Shown here piece after piece: positions 1 through 5,879 of a stretch of DNA of 6,139 bases; the first letter of the stretch is position 1; every line of letters starts with the position of its first letter. The DNA is taken from assembly GCA_021805485.1 (NCBI GenBank), contig JAJZFF010000430.1:1-6139 (forward strand), in the 5' to 3' direction. The position numbers and the translations under genes were made by a program. Origin of the DNA: Pseudomonadota bacterium. Lineage in GTDB: Bacteria; Pseudomonadota; Alphaproteobacteria; Acetobacterales; Acetobacteraceae. Under the pieces are notes generated by a model, which had not been told where the DNA came from, made no database searches, and saw only the letters and a program-made list of their open reading frames with translations.

Positions 1-447
1 GGCGGGTCGGGAGCCCGCGAACTGATAGCCTTCCGTGTCGGCGTCCAGGAGTTCTGCGTCGACATCATGGCCGTGCGCGAGATCCGTGGCTGGACCGCGG
101 CGACCGTGCTGCCGCAGGCGCCGGGCTATATCTGCGGGGTGATCAACCTGCGCGGCGCGGTGCTGCCGATCGTCGATTTCGCGGTCCGGCTCGGGTTGCC
201 GCGGTCGGAGCCCTCGGCGCGGCACGTCATCATCGTCGTGCAGATCAACCGCCAGATGGTGGGCCTGCTCGTCGACGCCGTGTCCGACATCCTGACGATG
301 AACGACAACGCGATCCAGCCGACGCCGGACATTGCCTCGGACGTCGTCAAGAGCTTCGTGCGCGGGCTGATGCCGGTGGACGGGCGGATGATCAGCCTGA
401 TCTCGCTCGATCATGTGCTGCCGGCGGTGGAGCGGGAAGCCGCATGA
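1..447 (+). CDS. cheW: Chemotaxis coupling protein CheW (5' end outside window)
   Basis: The reading frame is open from base 1, and the window shows the last 148 residues. CheW is a cytoplasmic SH3-like scaffold that links chemoreceptor tips to the histidine kinase CheA. The opening stretch ([16 protein letters not shown]) matches the first beta strands of CheW. The hallmark segment [15 protein letters not shown] at about residues 46-60 of the visible part is the family's most conserved block, and [11 protein letters not shown] follows. CheW proteins are usually about 150-165 residues, so only some 5-15 N-terminal residues are likely missing. The ATG at base 67 is internal, because conserved CheW sequence continues upstream of it. 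The stop overlaps the cheR start as ATGA, so the two are probably translationally coupled. The kinase cheA is expected upstream, out of view. Identification is secure. Confidence 0.95.
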   Translation, partial: GGSGARELIAFRVGVQEFCVDIMAVREIRGWTAATVLPQAPGYICGVINLRGAVLPIVDFAVRLGLPRSEPSARHVIIVVQINRQMVGLLVDAVSDILTMNDNAIQPTPDIASDVVKSFVRGLMPVDGRMISLISLDHVLPAVEREAA

Positions 448-1340
448 ACCTGCGCCCCCGACCGCGACGGGAGGGAGACGGCCTCATCGACGGGGCGGAA
501 TACGTGCTCACGCGCGAGGATTTCCGCACCATCGCCCGGATCATGCGCGAGGAGGCCGGCATCGCGCTGCCCGAGTCGAAGGCAACGCTGGTCTATTCCC
601 GGCTGGCGAAACGCCTGCGCACGCTCGGCCTCGGCAGTTTCGCGGAATATTGCGAGCTGGTGGAGAGCCAGGAGGGCGGCGCCGAGCGGCAGGAAATGCT
701 GGGCGCGCTGACCACCAACGTGACGCGGTTCTTTCGCGAGCCGCATCATTTCGAGCATCTGCGCACCCGGATCCTGCCGCCGCTGGTGGCGCATGCGCGC
801 AGCGGCGGGCGCGTGCGGTTATGGTCGGCGGCCTGTTCGAGCGGGCAGGAACCCTATTCGATCGCGCTGACCGTGCTGGCCCTGCTGCCGGAGGCGCCGC
901 GGTTCGACATCAGGATCCTGGCCACCGACATCGACCGGACGATGCTGGCGACCGGCCGGGCCGGACTCTACGACGCGGCGGAGATCGCCGCGGTGCCGCC
1001 CGAACTGCGCGAGCGCTGGTTCGAGCCGGCAAACAACAACTCGCCCAAGTTCCGCATTGCCGAGGCCGCGCGGTCGCTCGTCGCGTTCCGCCCCCTGAAT
1101 CTCATCGGCACCTGGCCGATGCGCGGCCGGTTCAATGCGATCTTCTGCCGCAATGTCGTGATCTATTTCGATGACGAAACGCAAAAACAGGTCTGGGCCC
1201 GCATGGTGCCGCTGCTCGATGAGGGCGGCGCGCTCTATATCGGCCATTCCGAGCGCGTGAGCGGCCCCGCCGAACGCGCCCTCGGCAGCGATGGCATCAC
1301 CACATACCGGCTCACTGGCGCCCGGGAGATGAGAGGATGA
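444..1340 (+). CDS. cheR: Chemotaxis protein methyltransferase CheR
   Basis: CheR transfers methyl groups from S-adenosylmethionine to glutamates of chemoreceptors (EC 2.1.1.80), the forward arm of adaptation. The 298-residue protein has the usual layout: an N-terminal helical domain (about 20-95) ending in TNVTRFFRE (91-99), then the SAM-binding domain with [17 protein letters not shown] (125-141), the acidic ATDID motif (160-164), [10 protein letters not shown] (234-243) and GHSER (267-271). The segment around 175-215 fits the beta-subdomain that in some CheRs binds a receptor tail. The ATG at 444 overlaps the cheW stop (ATGA), and a GGGAAG purine tract lies 4 bases upstream. The first ~18 residues are arginine-rich and poorly conserved, so a slightly later start is possible, but the overlap favours this one. 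The stop overlaps cheB in the same way. All catalytic motifs are intact. Confidence 0.96.
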   Translation: MNLRPRPRREGDGLIDGAEYVLTREDFRTIARIMREEAGIALPESKATLVYSRLAKRLRTLGLGSFAEYCELVESQEGGAERQEMLGALTTNVTRFFREPHHFEHLRTRILPPLVAHARSGGRVRLWSAACSSGQEPYSIALTVLALLPEAPRFDIRILATDIDRTMLATGRAGLYDAAEIAAVPPELRERWFEPANNNSPKFRIAEAARSLVAFRPLNLIGTWPMRGRFNAIFCRNVVIYFDDETQKQVWARMVPLLDEGGALYIGHSERVSGPAERALGSDGITTYRLTGAREMRG

Positions 1341-2389
1341 CGGTTCGCGTTCTGATCGTGGATGATTCGGCGACGATGCGCGGCGTGATTTCCGCCTCGC
1401 TCCGGCGGGACCCCGAGATCGAGGTGGTCGGCGAGGCCGGCGATCCCTACGAGGCGCGCAGCGCGATCAAGGAACTCAATCCGGATGTGATCACCCTCGA
1501 CGTCGAGATGCCCAACATGAACGGGCTCGACTTCCTGGAAAAGATCATGCGGCTGCGGCCGACGCCGGTGATCATGGTCTCCAGCCTGACCTCGGAAGGC
1601 GCGCAGGTGACGCTGCAGGCGCTCGAGGCCGGGGCGTTCGACTGCGTGCCGAAGCCTTCCCTGGGCGACCGGCATGATTTCGACATGCTGGGCGAGAAGG
1701 TCAAGGCGGCCGCCAAGACGCGTCTGCGATTGCGCCCGCGCGAGGCGGCGCCGGCGCGGCCGGCCGCAATCTCCTCGGCCGGCGGGTTCAGGTCCGACGG
1801 AAGGCTCGTCGCGATCGGCGCCTCGACCGGCGGCGTCGAGGCGCTGATCGAGGTGCTGTCCCGCTTTCCGGCCAGCTGCCCGCCCACGCTGGTGGTGCAG
1901 CACATGCCGCCCTCCTTCACCCGCAGCTTCGCCGACCGGCTGAACCGCCTCTGCGCGCCGGTCGTGGCGGAGGCCGAGAACGGGGCGGTGGTGCAGCCGG
2001 GCCACGTCTATGTCGCGCCGGGTGACGCCCATCTCGAAATCGCCGGCGTCGCGGGGTCCGGGCGGTTACATTGCCGGCTCCATCAGGGCGAGCGCGTCAG
2101 TGGCCACCGCCCTTCGGTGGACGTGCTGTTCGGCTCGTTTGCCCGTGTCATGAAGGGGCGGGCCCTGGGCGTCATCCTGACCGGGATGGGCCGCGATGGC
2201 GCCGAGGGGCTGGCCGCCATGCGCCAGAGCGGCGCCGAGACGATCGGGCAGGACGAGGCGTCGTCGATTGTCTACGGCATGCCGAAGGCGGCGTTCGAAA
2301 TCGGCGCGGTGGAACGGCAGTTGCCGCTGCCGGCGATCGCCGACCAGATCATCAAGAGTACGAATCTTACTTACAGGGAGGCAGTCTGA
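1337..2389 (+). CDS. cheB: Chemotaxis response regulator protein-glutamate methylesterase CheB
   Basis: CheB removes receptor methyl groups (EC 3.1.1.61), and in many species also deamidates receptor glutamines, after phosphorylation by CheA. The 350 residues fall into an N-terminal receiver domain (about 1-125) with acidic pair D9/D10, phospho-acceptor D55 in LDVEMP, and K106 in VPKPS; an alanine/arginine/proline-rich linker (about 126-154); and a C-terminal esterase domain. The catalytic triad is visible as S163 in GAST, H189 in VVQHMP and D287 in GMGRDG, close to S164/H190/D286 of the E. coli enzyme. Length and architecture are standard. The ATG overlaps the cheR stop as ATGA, and GGGAG sits 8 bases upstream (1324-1328). 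The stop shares one base with the cheY start (TGATG). It acts opposite CheR and is expected to be active. Confidence 0.97.
   Translation: MTVRVLIVDDSATMRGVISASLRRDPEIEVVGEAGDPYEARSAIKELNPDVITLDVEMPNMNGLDFLEKIMRLRPTPVIMVSSLTSEGAQVTLQALEAGAFDCVPKPSLGDRHDFDMLGEKVKAAAKTRLRLRPREAAPARPAAISSAGGFRSDGRLVAIGASTGGVEALIEVLSRFPASCPPTLVVQHMPPSFTRSFADRLNRLCAPVVAEAENGAVVQPGHVYVAPGDAHLEIAGVAGSGRLHCRLHQGERVSGHRPSVDVLFGSFARVMKGRALGVILTGMGRDGAEGLAAMRQSGAETIGQDEASSIVYGMPKAAFEIGAVERQLPLPAIADQIIKSTNLTYREAV
2375..2381 (+). promoter_or_regulatory. Strong Shine-Dalgarno for cheY
   Basis: AGGGAGG ends 7 bases before the cheY ATG at 2389 and lies inside the last codons of cheB. It is one of the best ribosome-binding sites in the operon and fixes the cheY start. 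It suggests cheY is translated at a higher rate than a purely coupled gene, which fits the excess of CheY over CheB usually needed for motor signalling. Confidence 0.7.
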
Positions 2390-2784
2390 TGCCTGTGGCC
2401 AGCTCGTTGACCATTCTTGTCGTCGACGATCAGCAGACAATACGCAGCCTCGCGCGGGTCGGGCTCGAAGCGCTCGGAATCGGCGAAATCGTCGAGGCCG
2501 AGGACGGCGAGGAGGCGCTGAAGCTGCTGCTGACGCGCAAGACGCCGATCCATCTCGTGATCTCGGACTACAACATGCCGAAATTCAACGGGCTCAGCCT
2601 GCTGCGGGCGGTGCGCGCGCACGGGCCGATCAGCAAGACGGCCTTCATCATGCTCACCGGCCGCGCGGACAAGCAGATGGTGATGACCGCCGTCGAGCAT
2701 GGCGTGAACAATTACCTCATCAAGCCGTTCACGACAGAGTCCCTGAAGGAGAAGATCGAGGCCGTGCTTGGGACGCTGACGTGA
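2389..2784 (+). CDS. cheY: Chemotaxis response regulator CheY (CheY2/CheYII position)
   Basis: This is a single-domain receiver of 131 residues, the diffusible messenger phosphorylated by CheA. In most systems it binds the flagellar switch protein FliM. All signature residues are present: acidic pair D13/D14 in VVDDQQ, phospho-acceptor D60 in ISDYNMP, switch threonine T90 in MLTGRA, aromatic switch residue Y109, and K112 in YLIKPF. No output domain follows. The frame stays open upstream, but homology to CheY begins right after the ATG at 2389, which has a strong AGGGAGG site. The order cheB-cheY-cheD matches the second cheY of alphaproteobacterial operons (S. meliloti cheY2, Caulobacter cheYII). 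That position suggests a motor-binding role rather than a phosphate sink, but this is inference. The stop overlaps the GTG start of cheD. Confidence 0.95.
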   Translation: MPVASSLTILVVDDQQTIRSLARVGLEALGIGEIVEAEDGEEALKLLLTRKTPIHLVISDYNMPKFNGLSLLRAVRAHGPISKTAFIMLTGRADKQMVMTAVEHGVNNYLIKPFTTESLKEKIEAVLGTLT

Positions 2785-3350
2785 CGCCGGTGGCTGCCGC
2801 ATCACCGGACTATGCTCGCCGGATCAACATCGTGCAGGGCGAGCATCGGGTCGAACGGGACCCGGAAGCCGTGCTGTGCACCATTCTCGGCTCGTGCGTC
2901 GCCGCATGTCTCTGGGATTCGACCGCATCCGTGGGGGGCATGAACCATTTCCTGCTGCCGGGTGATGCCAATGCGCGGACCGGTGGCGGTGCCGCGATGC
3001 GCTACGGCGCCTATGCGATGGAACTTCTCATCAACGACCTGCTTCGCCACGGCGCCCGCCGCGAGCGGCTGAAGGCGAAGCTGTTCGGCGGGGCCTGCCT
3101 GATGAAGGGGCTGACCGATATCGGCCGGCTCAACGCCGATTTCGCCGAGCGGTTCCTCGCCGCCGAGGGGATTGAAATCGCCGGCGGCAGCCTGCGCGGG
3201 GAGCGCGGGCGGCGGATCCAGTTCTGGCCGGTCTCCGGCAGGGCAAGGCAGACGCTGCTGGCCGCCGACCAGTCCGCCCTGCTGCGGGCCGAGCCCGACC
3301 CGCGCACCCTGAAAACGCCGCCGCCGAGCGGGGCGGTTGAACTGTTCTGA
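2781..3350 (+). CDS. cheD: Chemoreceptor glutamine deamidase CheD
   Basis: CheD hydrolyses specific receptor glutamines to glutamates (EC 3.5.1.44), tuning receptor adaptation. The 189-residue protein has the nucleophile C39 in ILGSCVAACLWD, the partner H56 in GGMNHFLLPG (17 residues later, the spacing I recall for T. maritima CheD), and the conserved KLFGGACLM block (100-108). The start is the GTG at 2781, which overlaps the cheY stop as GTGA and has GGGA 7 bases upstream. The longer open frame upstream overlaps cheY and shows no CheD homology. The position that holds the third active-site residue, threonine in T. maritima, appears to be C33, with T34 next to it. The C-terminus ends in a proline-rich linker and GAVELF, and the -ELF tail recurs at the end of the next gene product. 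Identification is firm. Confidence 0.94.
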   Translation: MTPVAAASPDYARRINIVQGEHRVERDPEAVLCTILGSCVAACLWDSTASVGGMNHFLLPGDANARTGGGAAMRYGAYAMELLINDLLRHGARRERLKAKLFGGACLMKGLTDIGRLNADFAERFLAAEGIEIAGGSLRGERGRRIQFWPVSGRARQTLLAADQSALLRAEPDPRTLKTPPPSGAVELF

Positions 3351-3366
3351 ACGGAATTCCCCCGCC

Positions 3367-3765
3367 ATGGCCGCATCCGACATCAGCCACGCCCTCCCGG
3401 ACGAGACGATGAATGACATTCCGACCGGCATGACGATGAACGAGCTGTTCGCGATCATCGAGGCCGAACTGGTCGATCTCGGCGCCTATGCCGAGCGGAT
3501 GCAGGACGTCCTCAGCCCGGCGCTGGTCGCCTCGCCGGAGAGCGGCCTGTGCCGGCAGGAAGCCCAGATGCTCGACATCCTGACCCAGAGGCTGCAGGGG
3601 TTGCGCACCTTCATGGAGCATCTGCGGCGGGGCCTGCCGGAGACCTGGCTTGTCGACCCTTCGCGGGCGGCGCGCGCCTTGGTGCTGGGCACCCTGGCCG
3701 ATCGGCTCAGCGGCGCCAAGGATGTCGTGCCGCTGCCGGAGGCGGGGGAGATCGAACTGTTCTGA
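3367..3765 (+). CDS. Small protein after cheD; candidate CheT/CheZ-like CheY-P phosphatase
   Basis: The 132-residue protein has no domain I can assign with certainty. It is acidic and mostly helical by inspection, with no signal peptide or membrane segment. It sits 16 bases after cheD, where S. meliloti has cheT and Caulobacter has cheU. A likely amphipathic helix (about 62-88) contains D70-I-L-T-Q74, a D-x-x-x-Q pattern like the D143/Q147 catalytic pair of E. coli CheZ. The C-terminus, GEIELF, follows a loose linker and ends in phenylalanine, as does the CheY-binding tail of CheZ. CheT of S. meliloti is, as I recall, reported to promote CheY-P dephosphorylation, so a similar role here is reasonable but inferred. 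The start is taken at ATG 3367, with GGAA 10 bases upstream. A TTG at 3337 overlapping cheD and ATGs at 3409, 3430 and 3436 are alternatives. Confidence 0.8.
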   Translation: MAASDISHALPDETMNDIPTGMTMNELFAIIEAELVDLGAYAERMQDVLSPALVASPESGLCRQEAQMLDILTQRLQGLRTFMEHLRRGLPETWLVDPSRAARALVLGTLADRLSGAKDVVPLPEAGEIELF

Positions 3766-3769
3766 CGGT

Positions 3770-3789
3770 TTGCCGGCGCAAGCTGGCAA
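3770..3789 (+). terminator. GCAA-tetraloop hairpin after the che operon
   Basis: An 8-bp stem (TTGCCGGC/GCTGGCAA, one G-U pair) closed by a GCAA loop of the stable GNRA type starts 4 bases after the last chemotaxis stop codon. No U-tract follows, so it is not a textbook intrinsic terminator. It could mark the mRNA 3' end by protecting it from exonucleases or act together with Rho. Confidence 0.45.
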
Positions 3790-3871
3790 GGTCCGCGGCA
3801 CATCGTCGGTCCGCACCGGTGGACGGCTATGATGCCCATCACATTCAAGCCTTACATATTCGTGGCATCGA

Positions 3872-3902
3872 CGTGTTGCCGGCGTCGTTCGCCGGCGACG
3901 CG
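3872..3902 (+). other. 13-bp hairpin upstream of the ACP-like gene
   Basis: The arms at 3872-3884 and 3890-3902 pair over 13 bases with two G-U pairs, around a TCGTT loop. The core GCCGGCG/CGCCGGC is fully complementary. The structure ends 25 bases before the ATG at 3928 and just before the GGGAG ribosome-binding site at 3911-3915. No U-run follows, so termination is less likely than a 5' leader structure or an mRNA-stabilising element. It shares the 9-mer TTGCCGGCG with the hairpin at 3770. Its function is unknown. Confidence 0.4.
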
Positions 3903-3927
3903 ATCGGATAGGGAGATGCACGTGCGA

Positions 3928-4215
3928 ATGGCAGATCAGGCTGACGATGTTTCGGCGCGAGTCGGGATGATCTTCGCGCGGCTGTTCCCCGATCTCGCGC
4001 CGGCCGAGATCGAGCGCGCATCGACACGGTCGGTGCGCGCCTGGGATTCGATCGCGACGCTGAGCCTGATCGTCGAGGCCGAGGATGAGTTCGGCATCAC
4101 CATCGGTTTCGACCGCCTGGCGGCGATCGAGAGCTTCAGCGATCTGTGTCACCTCGTCGCGCGGCTCAGGCGTGAACAGGCGGGCCGGCTTTCCAGTTCC
4201 CGCCTGCTGCACTGA
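3928..4215 (+). CDS. Free-standing acyl carrier protein-like protein
   Basis: This 95-residue protein has the acyl/peptidyl carrier fold signature. In VRAWDSIATLSLIVEAEDEF (37-55) the serine S41 sits at the 4'-phosphopantetheine attachment site, usually D-S-L and here D-S-I. The acidic helix after it and the closing IESFSDLCHLVARL segment (68-80) fit carrier helices III-IV. If modified, it would carry acyl or aminoacyl groups as thioesters. No synthase, ligase or transferase lies nearby, so its pathway is unknown. It is unlikely to be the fatty-acid-synthesis AcpP, given the non-canonical motif and the absence of fab genes. A GGGAG at 3911-3915 supports either GTG 3922 (6-base spacing) or ATG 3928 (12-base spacing). 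ATG 3916 lies too close to it. The frame stays open back to about 3829, but that part shows no ACP character. The gene converges on the minus-strand gene 18 bases downstream. Confidence 0.8.
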   Translation: MADQADDVSARVGMIFARLFPDLAPAEIERASTRSVRAWDSIATLSLIVEAEDEFGITIGFDRLAAIESFSDLCHLVARLRREQAGRLSSSRLLH

Positions 4216-4218
4216 GGC

Positions 4219-4233
4219 CCGCCGGGAGGGCGG
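4219..4233. other. Short GC hairpin between convergent genes
   Basis: CCGCC/GGCGG arms with a GGGAG loop lie in the 18-base gap between the ACP-like and SnoaL-like stop codons. The stem is only 5 bp and has no T-run on either strand, so it is at best a weak element that could help termination in either direction. Confidence 0.2.
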
Positions 4234-4779
4234 TCAGATCGGGCGGCCCTCGCTGGTGGCCCAGGCCCGCATCAGCGTGTTGCTCGGCAGCGTCTTGTCC
4301 AGCACCTTTCGCGCGGTTTCGGCCCCGGCGACCGGCAGGCCCGCCGGGTCGAGCAGCCCGAGTTGCACGAGCACCGAGGCCTGGTCCCAGTAGATGTGTT
4401 CGTGGACCAGCTTGTCGCCGTCGAACCGGACGATCGCGACGAGCGGGATCTCCACGCGGCGGCCGGTCGGCGCAATGCCGGGCAGCATCCAGTCGATTTC
4501 CGAGGTGTGGGTGAAGCGGAAGATCATCTCGTCGACGATGCTGCTGGCGCCGACGGTGCGGCTGACCGGCACCATCTCGGTATCCGGCGGGTTGGCGCCG
4601 ATGAAATGGTATTTGTAGAAGCGCTTGAGGTGGTCATGGCCGACCCCGCCGGTCATGGTCGGGATGTGGTTGACATAGGGGTCGGCGACCATCGTGGCCA
4701 TGGTGGCATCGACGTCCCGGGTCTCGAATTCGTAGCGGCAATGCGCTTCCCAGAGGGCTTCCAGATCGTGTTGCGGCAT
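4234..4779 (-). CDS. NTF2/SnoaL-like family protein
   Basis: This cytoplasmic protein of 181 residues looks like a cone-shaped NTF2/SnoaL fold. It has an N-terminal helical part (LEALWEAHCRYEFETRDVD, 6-24), PYVNHIPTMTGG (34-45) with a buried aspartate/histidine region, a helix HDHLKRFYKYHF (48-59), and long beta strands (VDEMIFRFTHTSEIDWMLPG, 82-101; IPLVAIVRFDGDKLVHEHIY, 111-130). The pattern ending in HEHIYWDQASVLVQLGLLDP is one I associate with SnoaL-like proteins, some annotated near or as carboxymethylenebutenolidase. Family members include cyclases, isomerases and proteins of unknown role, so no reaction is assigned. The ATG at 4779 is preceded by a very strong GGGAGGAG (complement of 4786-4793) with 6-base spacing. 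This is preferred over the upstream in-frame ATG at 4848, whose extra 23 residues are arginine/proline-rich and not family-like. Confidence 0.8.
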   Translation of the reverse strand: MPQHDLEALWEAHCRYEFETRDVDATMATMVADPYVNHIPTMTGGVGHDHLKRFYKYHFIGANPPDTEMVPVSRTVGASSIVDEMIFRFTHTSEIDWMLPGIAPTGRRVEIPLVAIVRFDGDKLVHEHIYWDQASVLVQLGLLDPAGLPVAGAETARKVLDKTLPSNTLMRAWATSEGRPI

Positions 4780-4842
4780 GCGCGACTCCTCCCGTGTGGT
4801 GATCCGATCCCGCTGCCGGGGCGGCGCGGGCGTGCGCGGCGA

Positions 4843-4871
4843 GATCATCGGGTGTGGCGTGCCGCGTCAAG
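4843..4871 (-). promoter_or_regulatory. Candidate promoter for the SnoaL-like gene
   Basis: On the minus strand CTTGAC (complement of 4866-4871) matches the -35 consensus typical of alphaproteobacterial housekeeping promoters. It is followed after 17 bases by ATGATC (4848-4843), a weak -10. Transcription would start near 4836 and give a leader of about 55 bases. The -35 match is good and the -10 poor. The rest of the 4780-4978 divergent region shows no clear promoter for the rightward gene. Confidence 0.35.
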
Positions 4872-4978
4872 GGGGCGGCGCGGCGCTGGCCAAGGGCCGC
4901 GGCACCGGTCTAAGTTCAGCGCATGAACAATTTCCGCAGTCTTGAAACCGGAGGGCGGGCGCCGGGCCCGGTGAACGC

Positions 4979-5815
4979 GTGCCGTTCCTGACCGAGGCGG
5001 AGCCGCGGCGCGGCGTTCCGCACCAGGTTCTGCCCGGCATTCGCCGCGTGGTGGCCCGCAATCCGGGGGTGATGACCTATCACGGCACCAACACCTGGCT
5101 GATCGAGGGCGAGGACGGGCTGACCGTGCTCGATCCGGGCCCCGACGATCCGATCCATGTCGGCGACGTGATCGAGGCGGCGGCGGGCGTGCCGATCCGG
5201 CGCATCGTGCTGTCGCACACGCATCGCGACCATCTGGGCGCGACGGCCGGGCTGCAGTCGGCCACCGGCGCGCCGACCTACGGCTTCCACCGGCCGGCGA
5301 CCGCCATGTTCCGGCCGGACCGGCCGCTCGGCGAGGGCGATGTCGTCGCGGGGCTGACGGCGCTGCACACGCCCGGCCATGCCAGCGACCATCTCGCCTT
5401 CGCCTTTCAGGTGCCGGGGGTGGGCGAGATCCTGTTCAGCGCCGATCACGTCATGTCGTGGTCGTCGTCGATCGTGAACCCGCCGGATGGCGACATGAAG
5501 GCCTATTACGCGAGCCTGGAACGCCTGCTCGGCCGCACCGAGGTGCTGTATCTGCCGGGTCATGGCCCGGCGCTCGACCGGCCGCGCGAGCTGGTGCGGG
5601 AGATGCTGGCGCACCGGCAGCGGCGCGAGACGGCGATTCTGGAGGCGCTGCGCGCGGGACCGGCGACGGTGACGGATATCGCCGCCCGGCTCTATGCGAA
5701 GCAGGACCCGATGCTGAAGATCGCCGCCGAGCGCAATGTTCTCGCCCATCTGCTCAAGCTGCGCGCCGAGGCGCAGGCGGAAGAGCACGGCGAGGTCTGG
5801 CGGGTCGCCGCCTGA
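4979..5815 (+). CDS. Metallo-beta-lactamase fold hydrolase, LACTB2-like
   Basis: The 278-residue protein has the metal-binding set of the metallo-beta-lactamase superfamily: H80-T-H-R-D84-H85 in SHTHRDHLG, H134 in HTPGHASDH, D156 in FSADHVM and H195 in PGHGP, enough for a two-zinc site. The GTNTWLIEG segment (37-45) and the C-terminal winged-helix-like part (about 215-278, with TVTDIAARLY and NVLAHLLKLRAEAQ) match the LACTB2 / RNase Z-related hydrolase group, in which human LACTB2 is a single-strand endoribonuclease. The substrate here is unknown; nuclease or thioesterase/lactonase activity is possible. The GTG at 4979 is the only start between an in-frame stop at 4943-4945 and the conserved N-terminus. 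Its ribosome-binding site (GGTGA, 4-base spacing) is weak. There is no signal peptide, so it is probably cytoplasmic. It is convergent with rpoH. Confidence 0.88.
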   Translation: MPFLTEAEPRRGVPHQVLPGIRRVVARNPGVMTYHGTNTWLIEGEDGLTVLDPGPDDPIHVGDVIEAAAGVPIRRIVLSHTHRDHLGATAGLQSATGAPTYGFHRPATAMFRPDRPLGEGDVVAGLTALHTPGHASDHLAFAFQVPGVGEILFSADHVMSWSSSIVNPPDGDMKAYYASLERLLGRTEVLYLPGHGPALDRPRELVREMLAHRQRRETAILEALRAGPATVTDIAARLYAKQDPMLKIAAERNVLAHLLKLRAEAQAEEHGEVWRVAA

Positions 5816-5826
5816 GCGGCGGGCAG

Positions 5827-5861
5827 AAAAAACCCCTGCGCCCGGAGCGGGTGCAGGGGTT
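5827..5861 (-). terminator. Intrinsic terminator of rpoH
   Basis: Arms at 5831-5844 and 5848-5861 form a 14-bp GC-rich stem with one G-U pair and a 3-base loop. On the minus strand the stem runs into six U residues (A's at 5827-5832 on the + strand), a classic Rho-independent terminator about 18 bases after the rpoH stop. In the + direction the stem lies 15 bases after the hydrolase stop but lacks an immediate U-run (a T4 comes only at 5871-5874), so it would serve that gene less well. Confidence 0.88.
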
Positions 5862-5879
5862 GGAAAACCGTTTTACGGA

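Noticed and set aside
1235..2032. Long minus-strand open frame antisense to cheR and cheB
   Set aside because: The composition is typical of an antisense shadow, and it is fully covered by well-conserved cheR/cheB sequence on the other strand.
3790..3815. Direct repeat GGTCCGC (3790-3796 and 3809-3815)
   Set aside because: It is only seven bases with two copies in GC-rich DNA, and it is easily explained by chance.
3863..3880. Sigma-54-like promoter (TGGCAT ... TTGCC) upstream of the ACP-like gene
   Set aside because: The distance between the GG and GC elements is two bases longer than the strict -24/-12 spacing, and the right half lies within the hairpin arm.
3130..4212. Long minus-strand open frame antisense to cheD, the small che protein and the ACP-like gene
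   Set aside because: The translation is rich in R, A, P, H and Q with no recognisable domain. It is the expected mirror of high-GC third codon positions in the plus-strand genes.
4780..4848. N-terminal extension of the SnoaL-like protein from the ATG at 4848
   Set aside because: The extra residues are not family-like, and the GGGAGGAG site sits 6 bases before the ATG at 4779, inside the would-be extension.
4363..4926. Plus-strand open frame opposite the SnoaL-like gene
   Set aside because: It gives a low-complexity D/V/G/H/R-rich translation with no domain. The minus-strand frame has a clear fold pattern and a strong ribosome-binding site.
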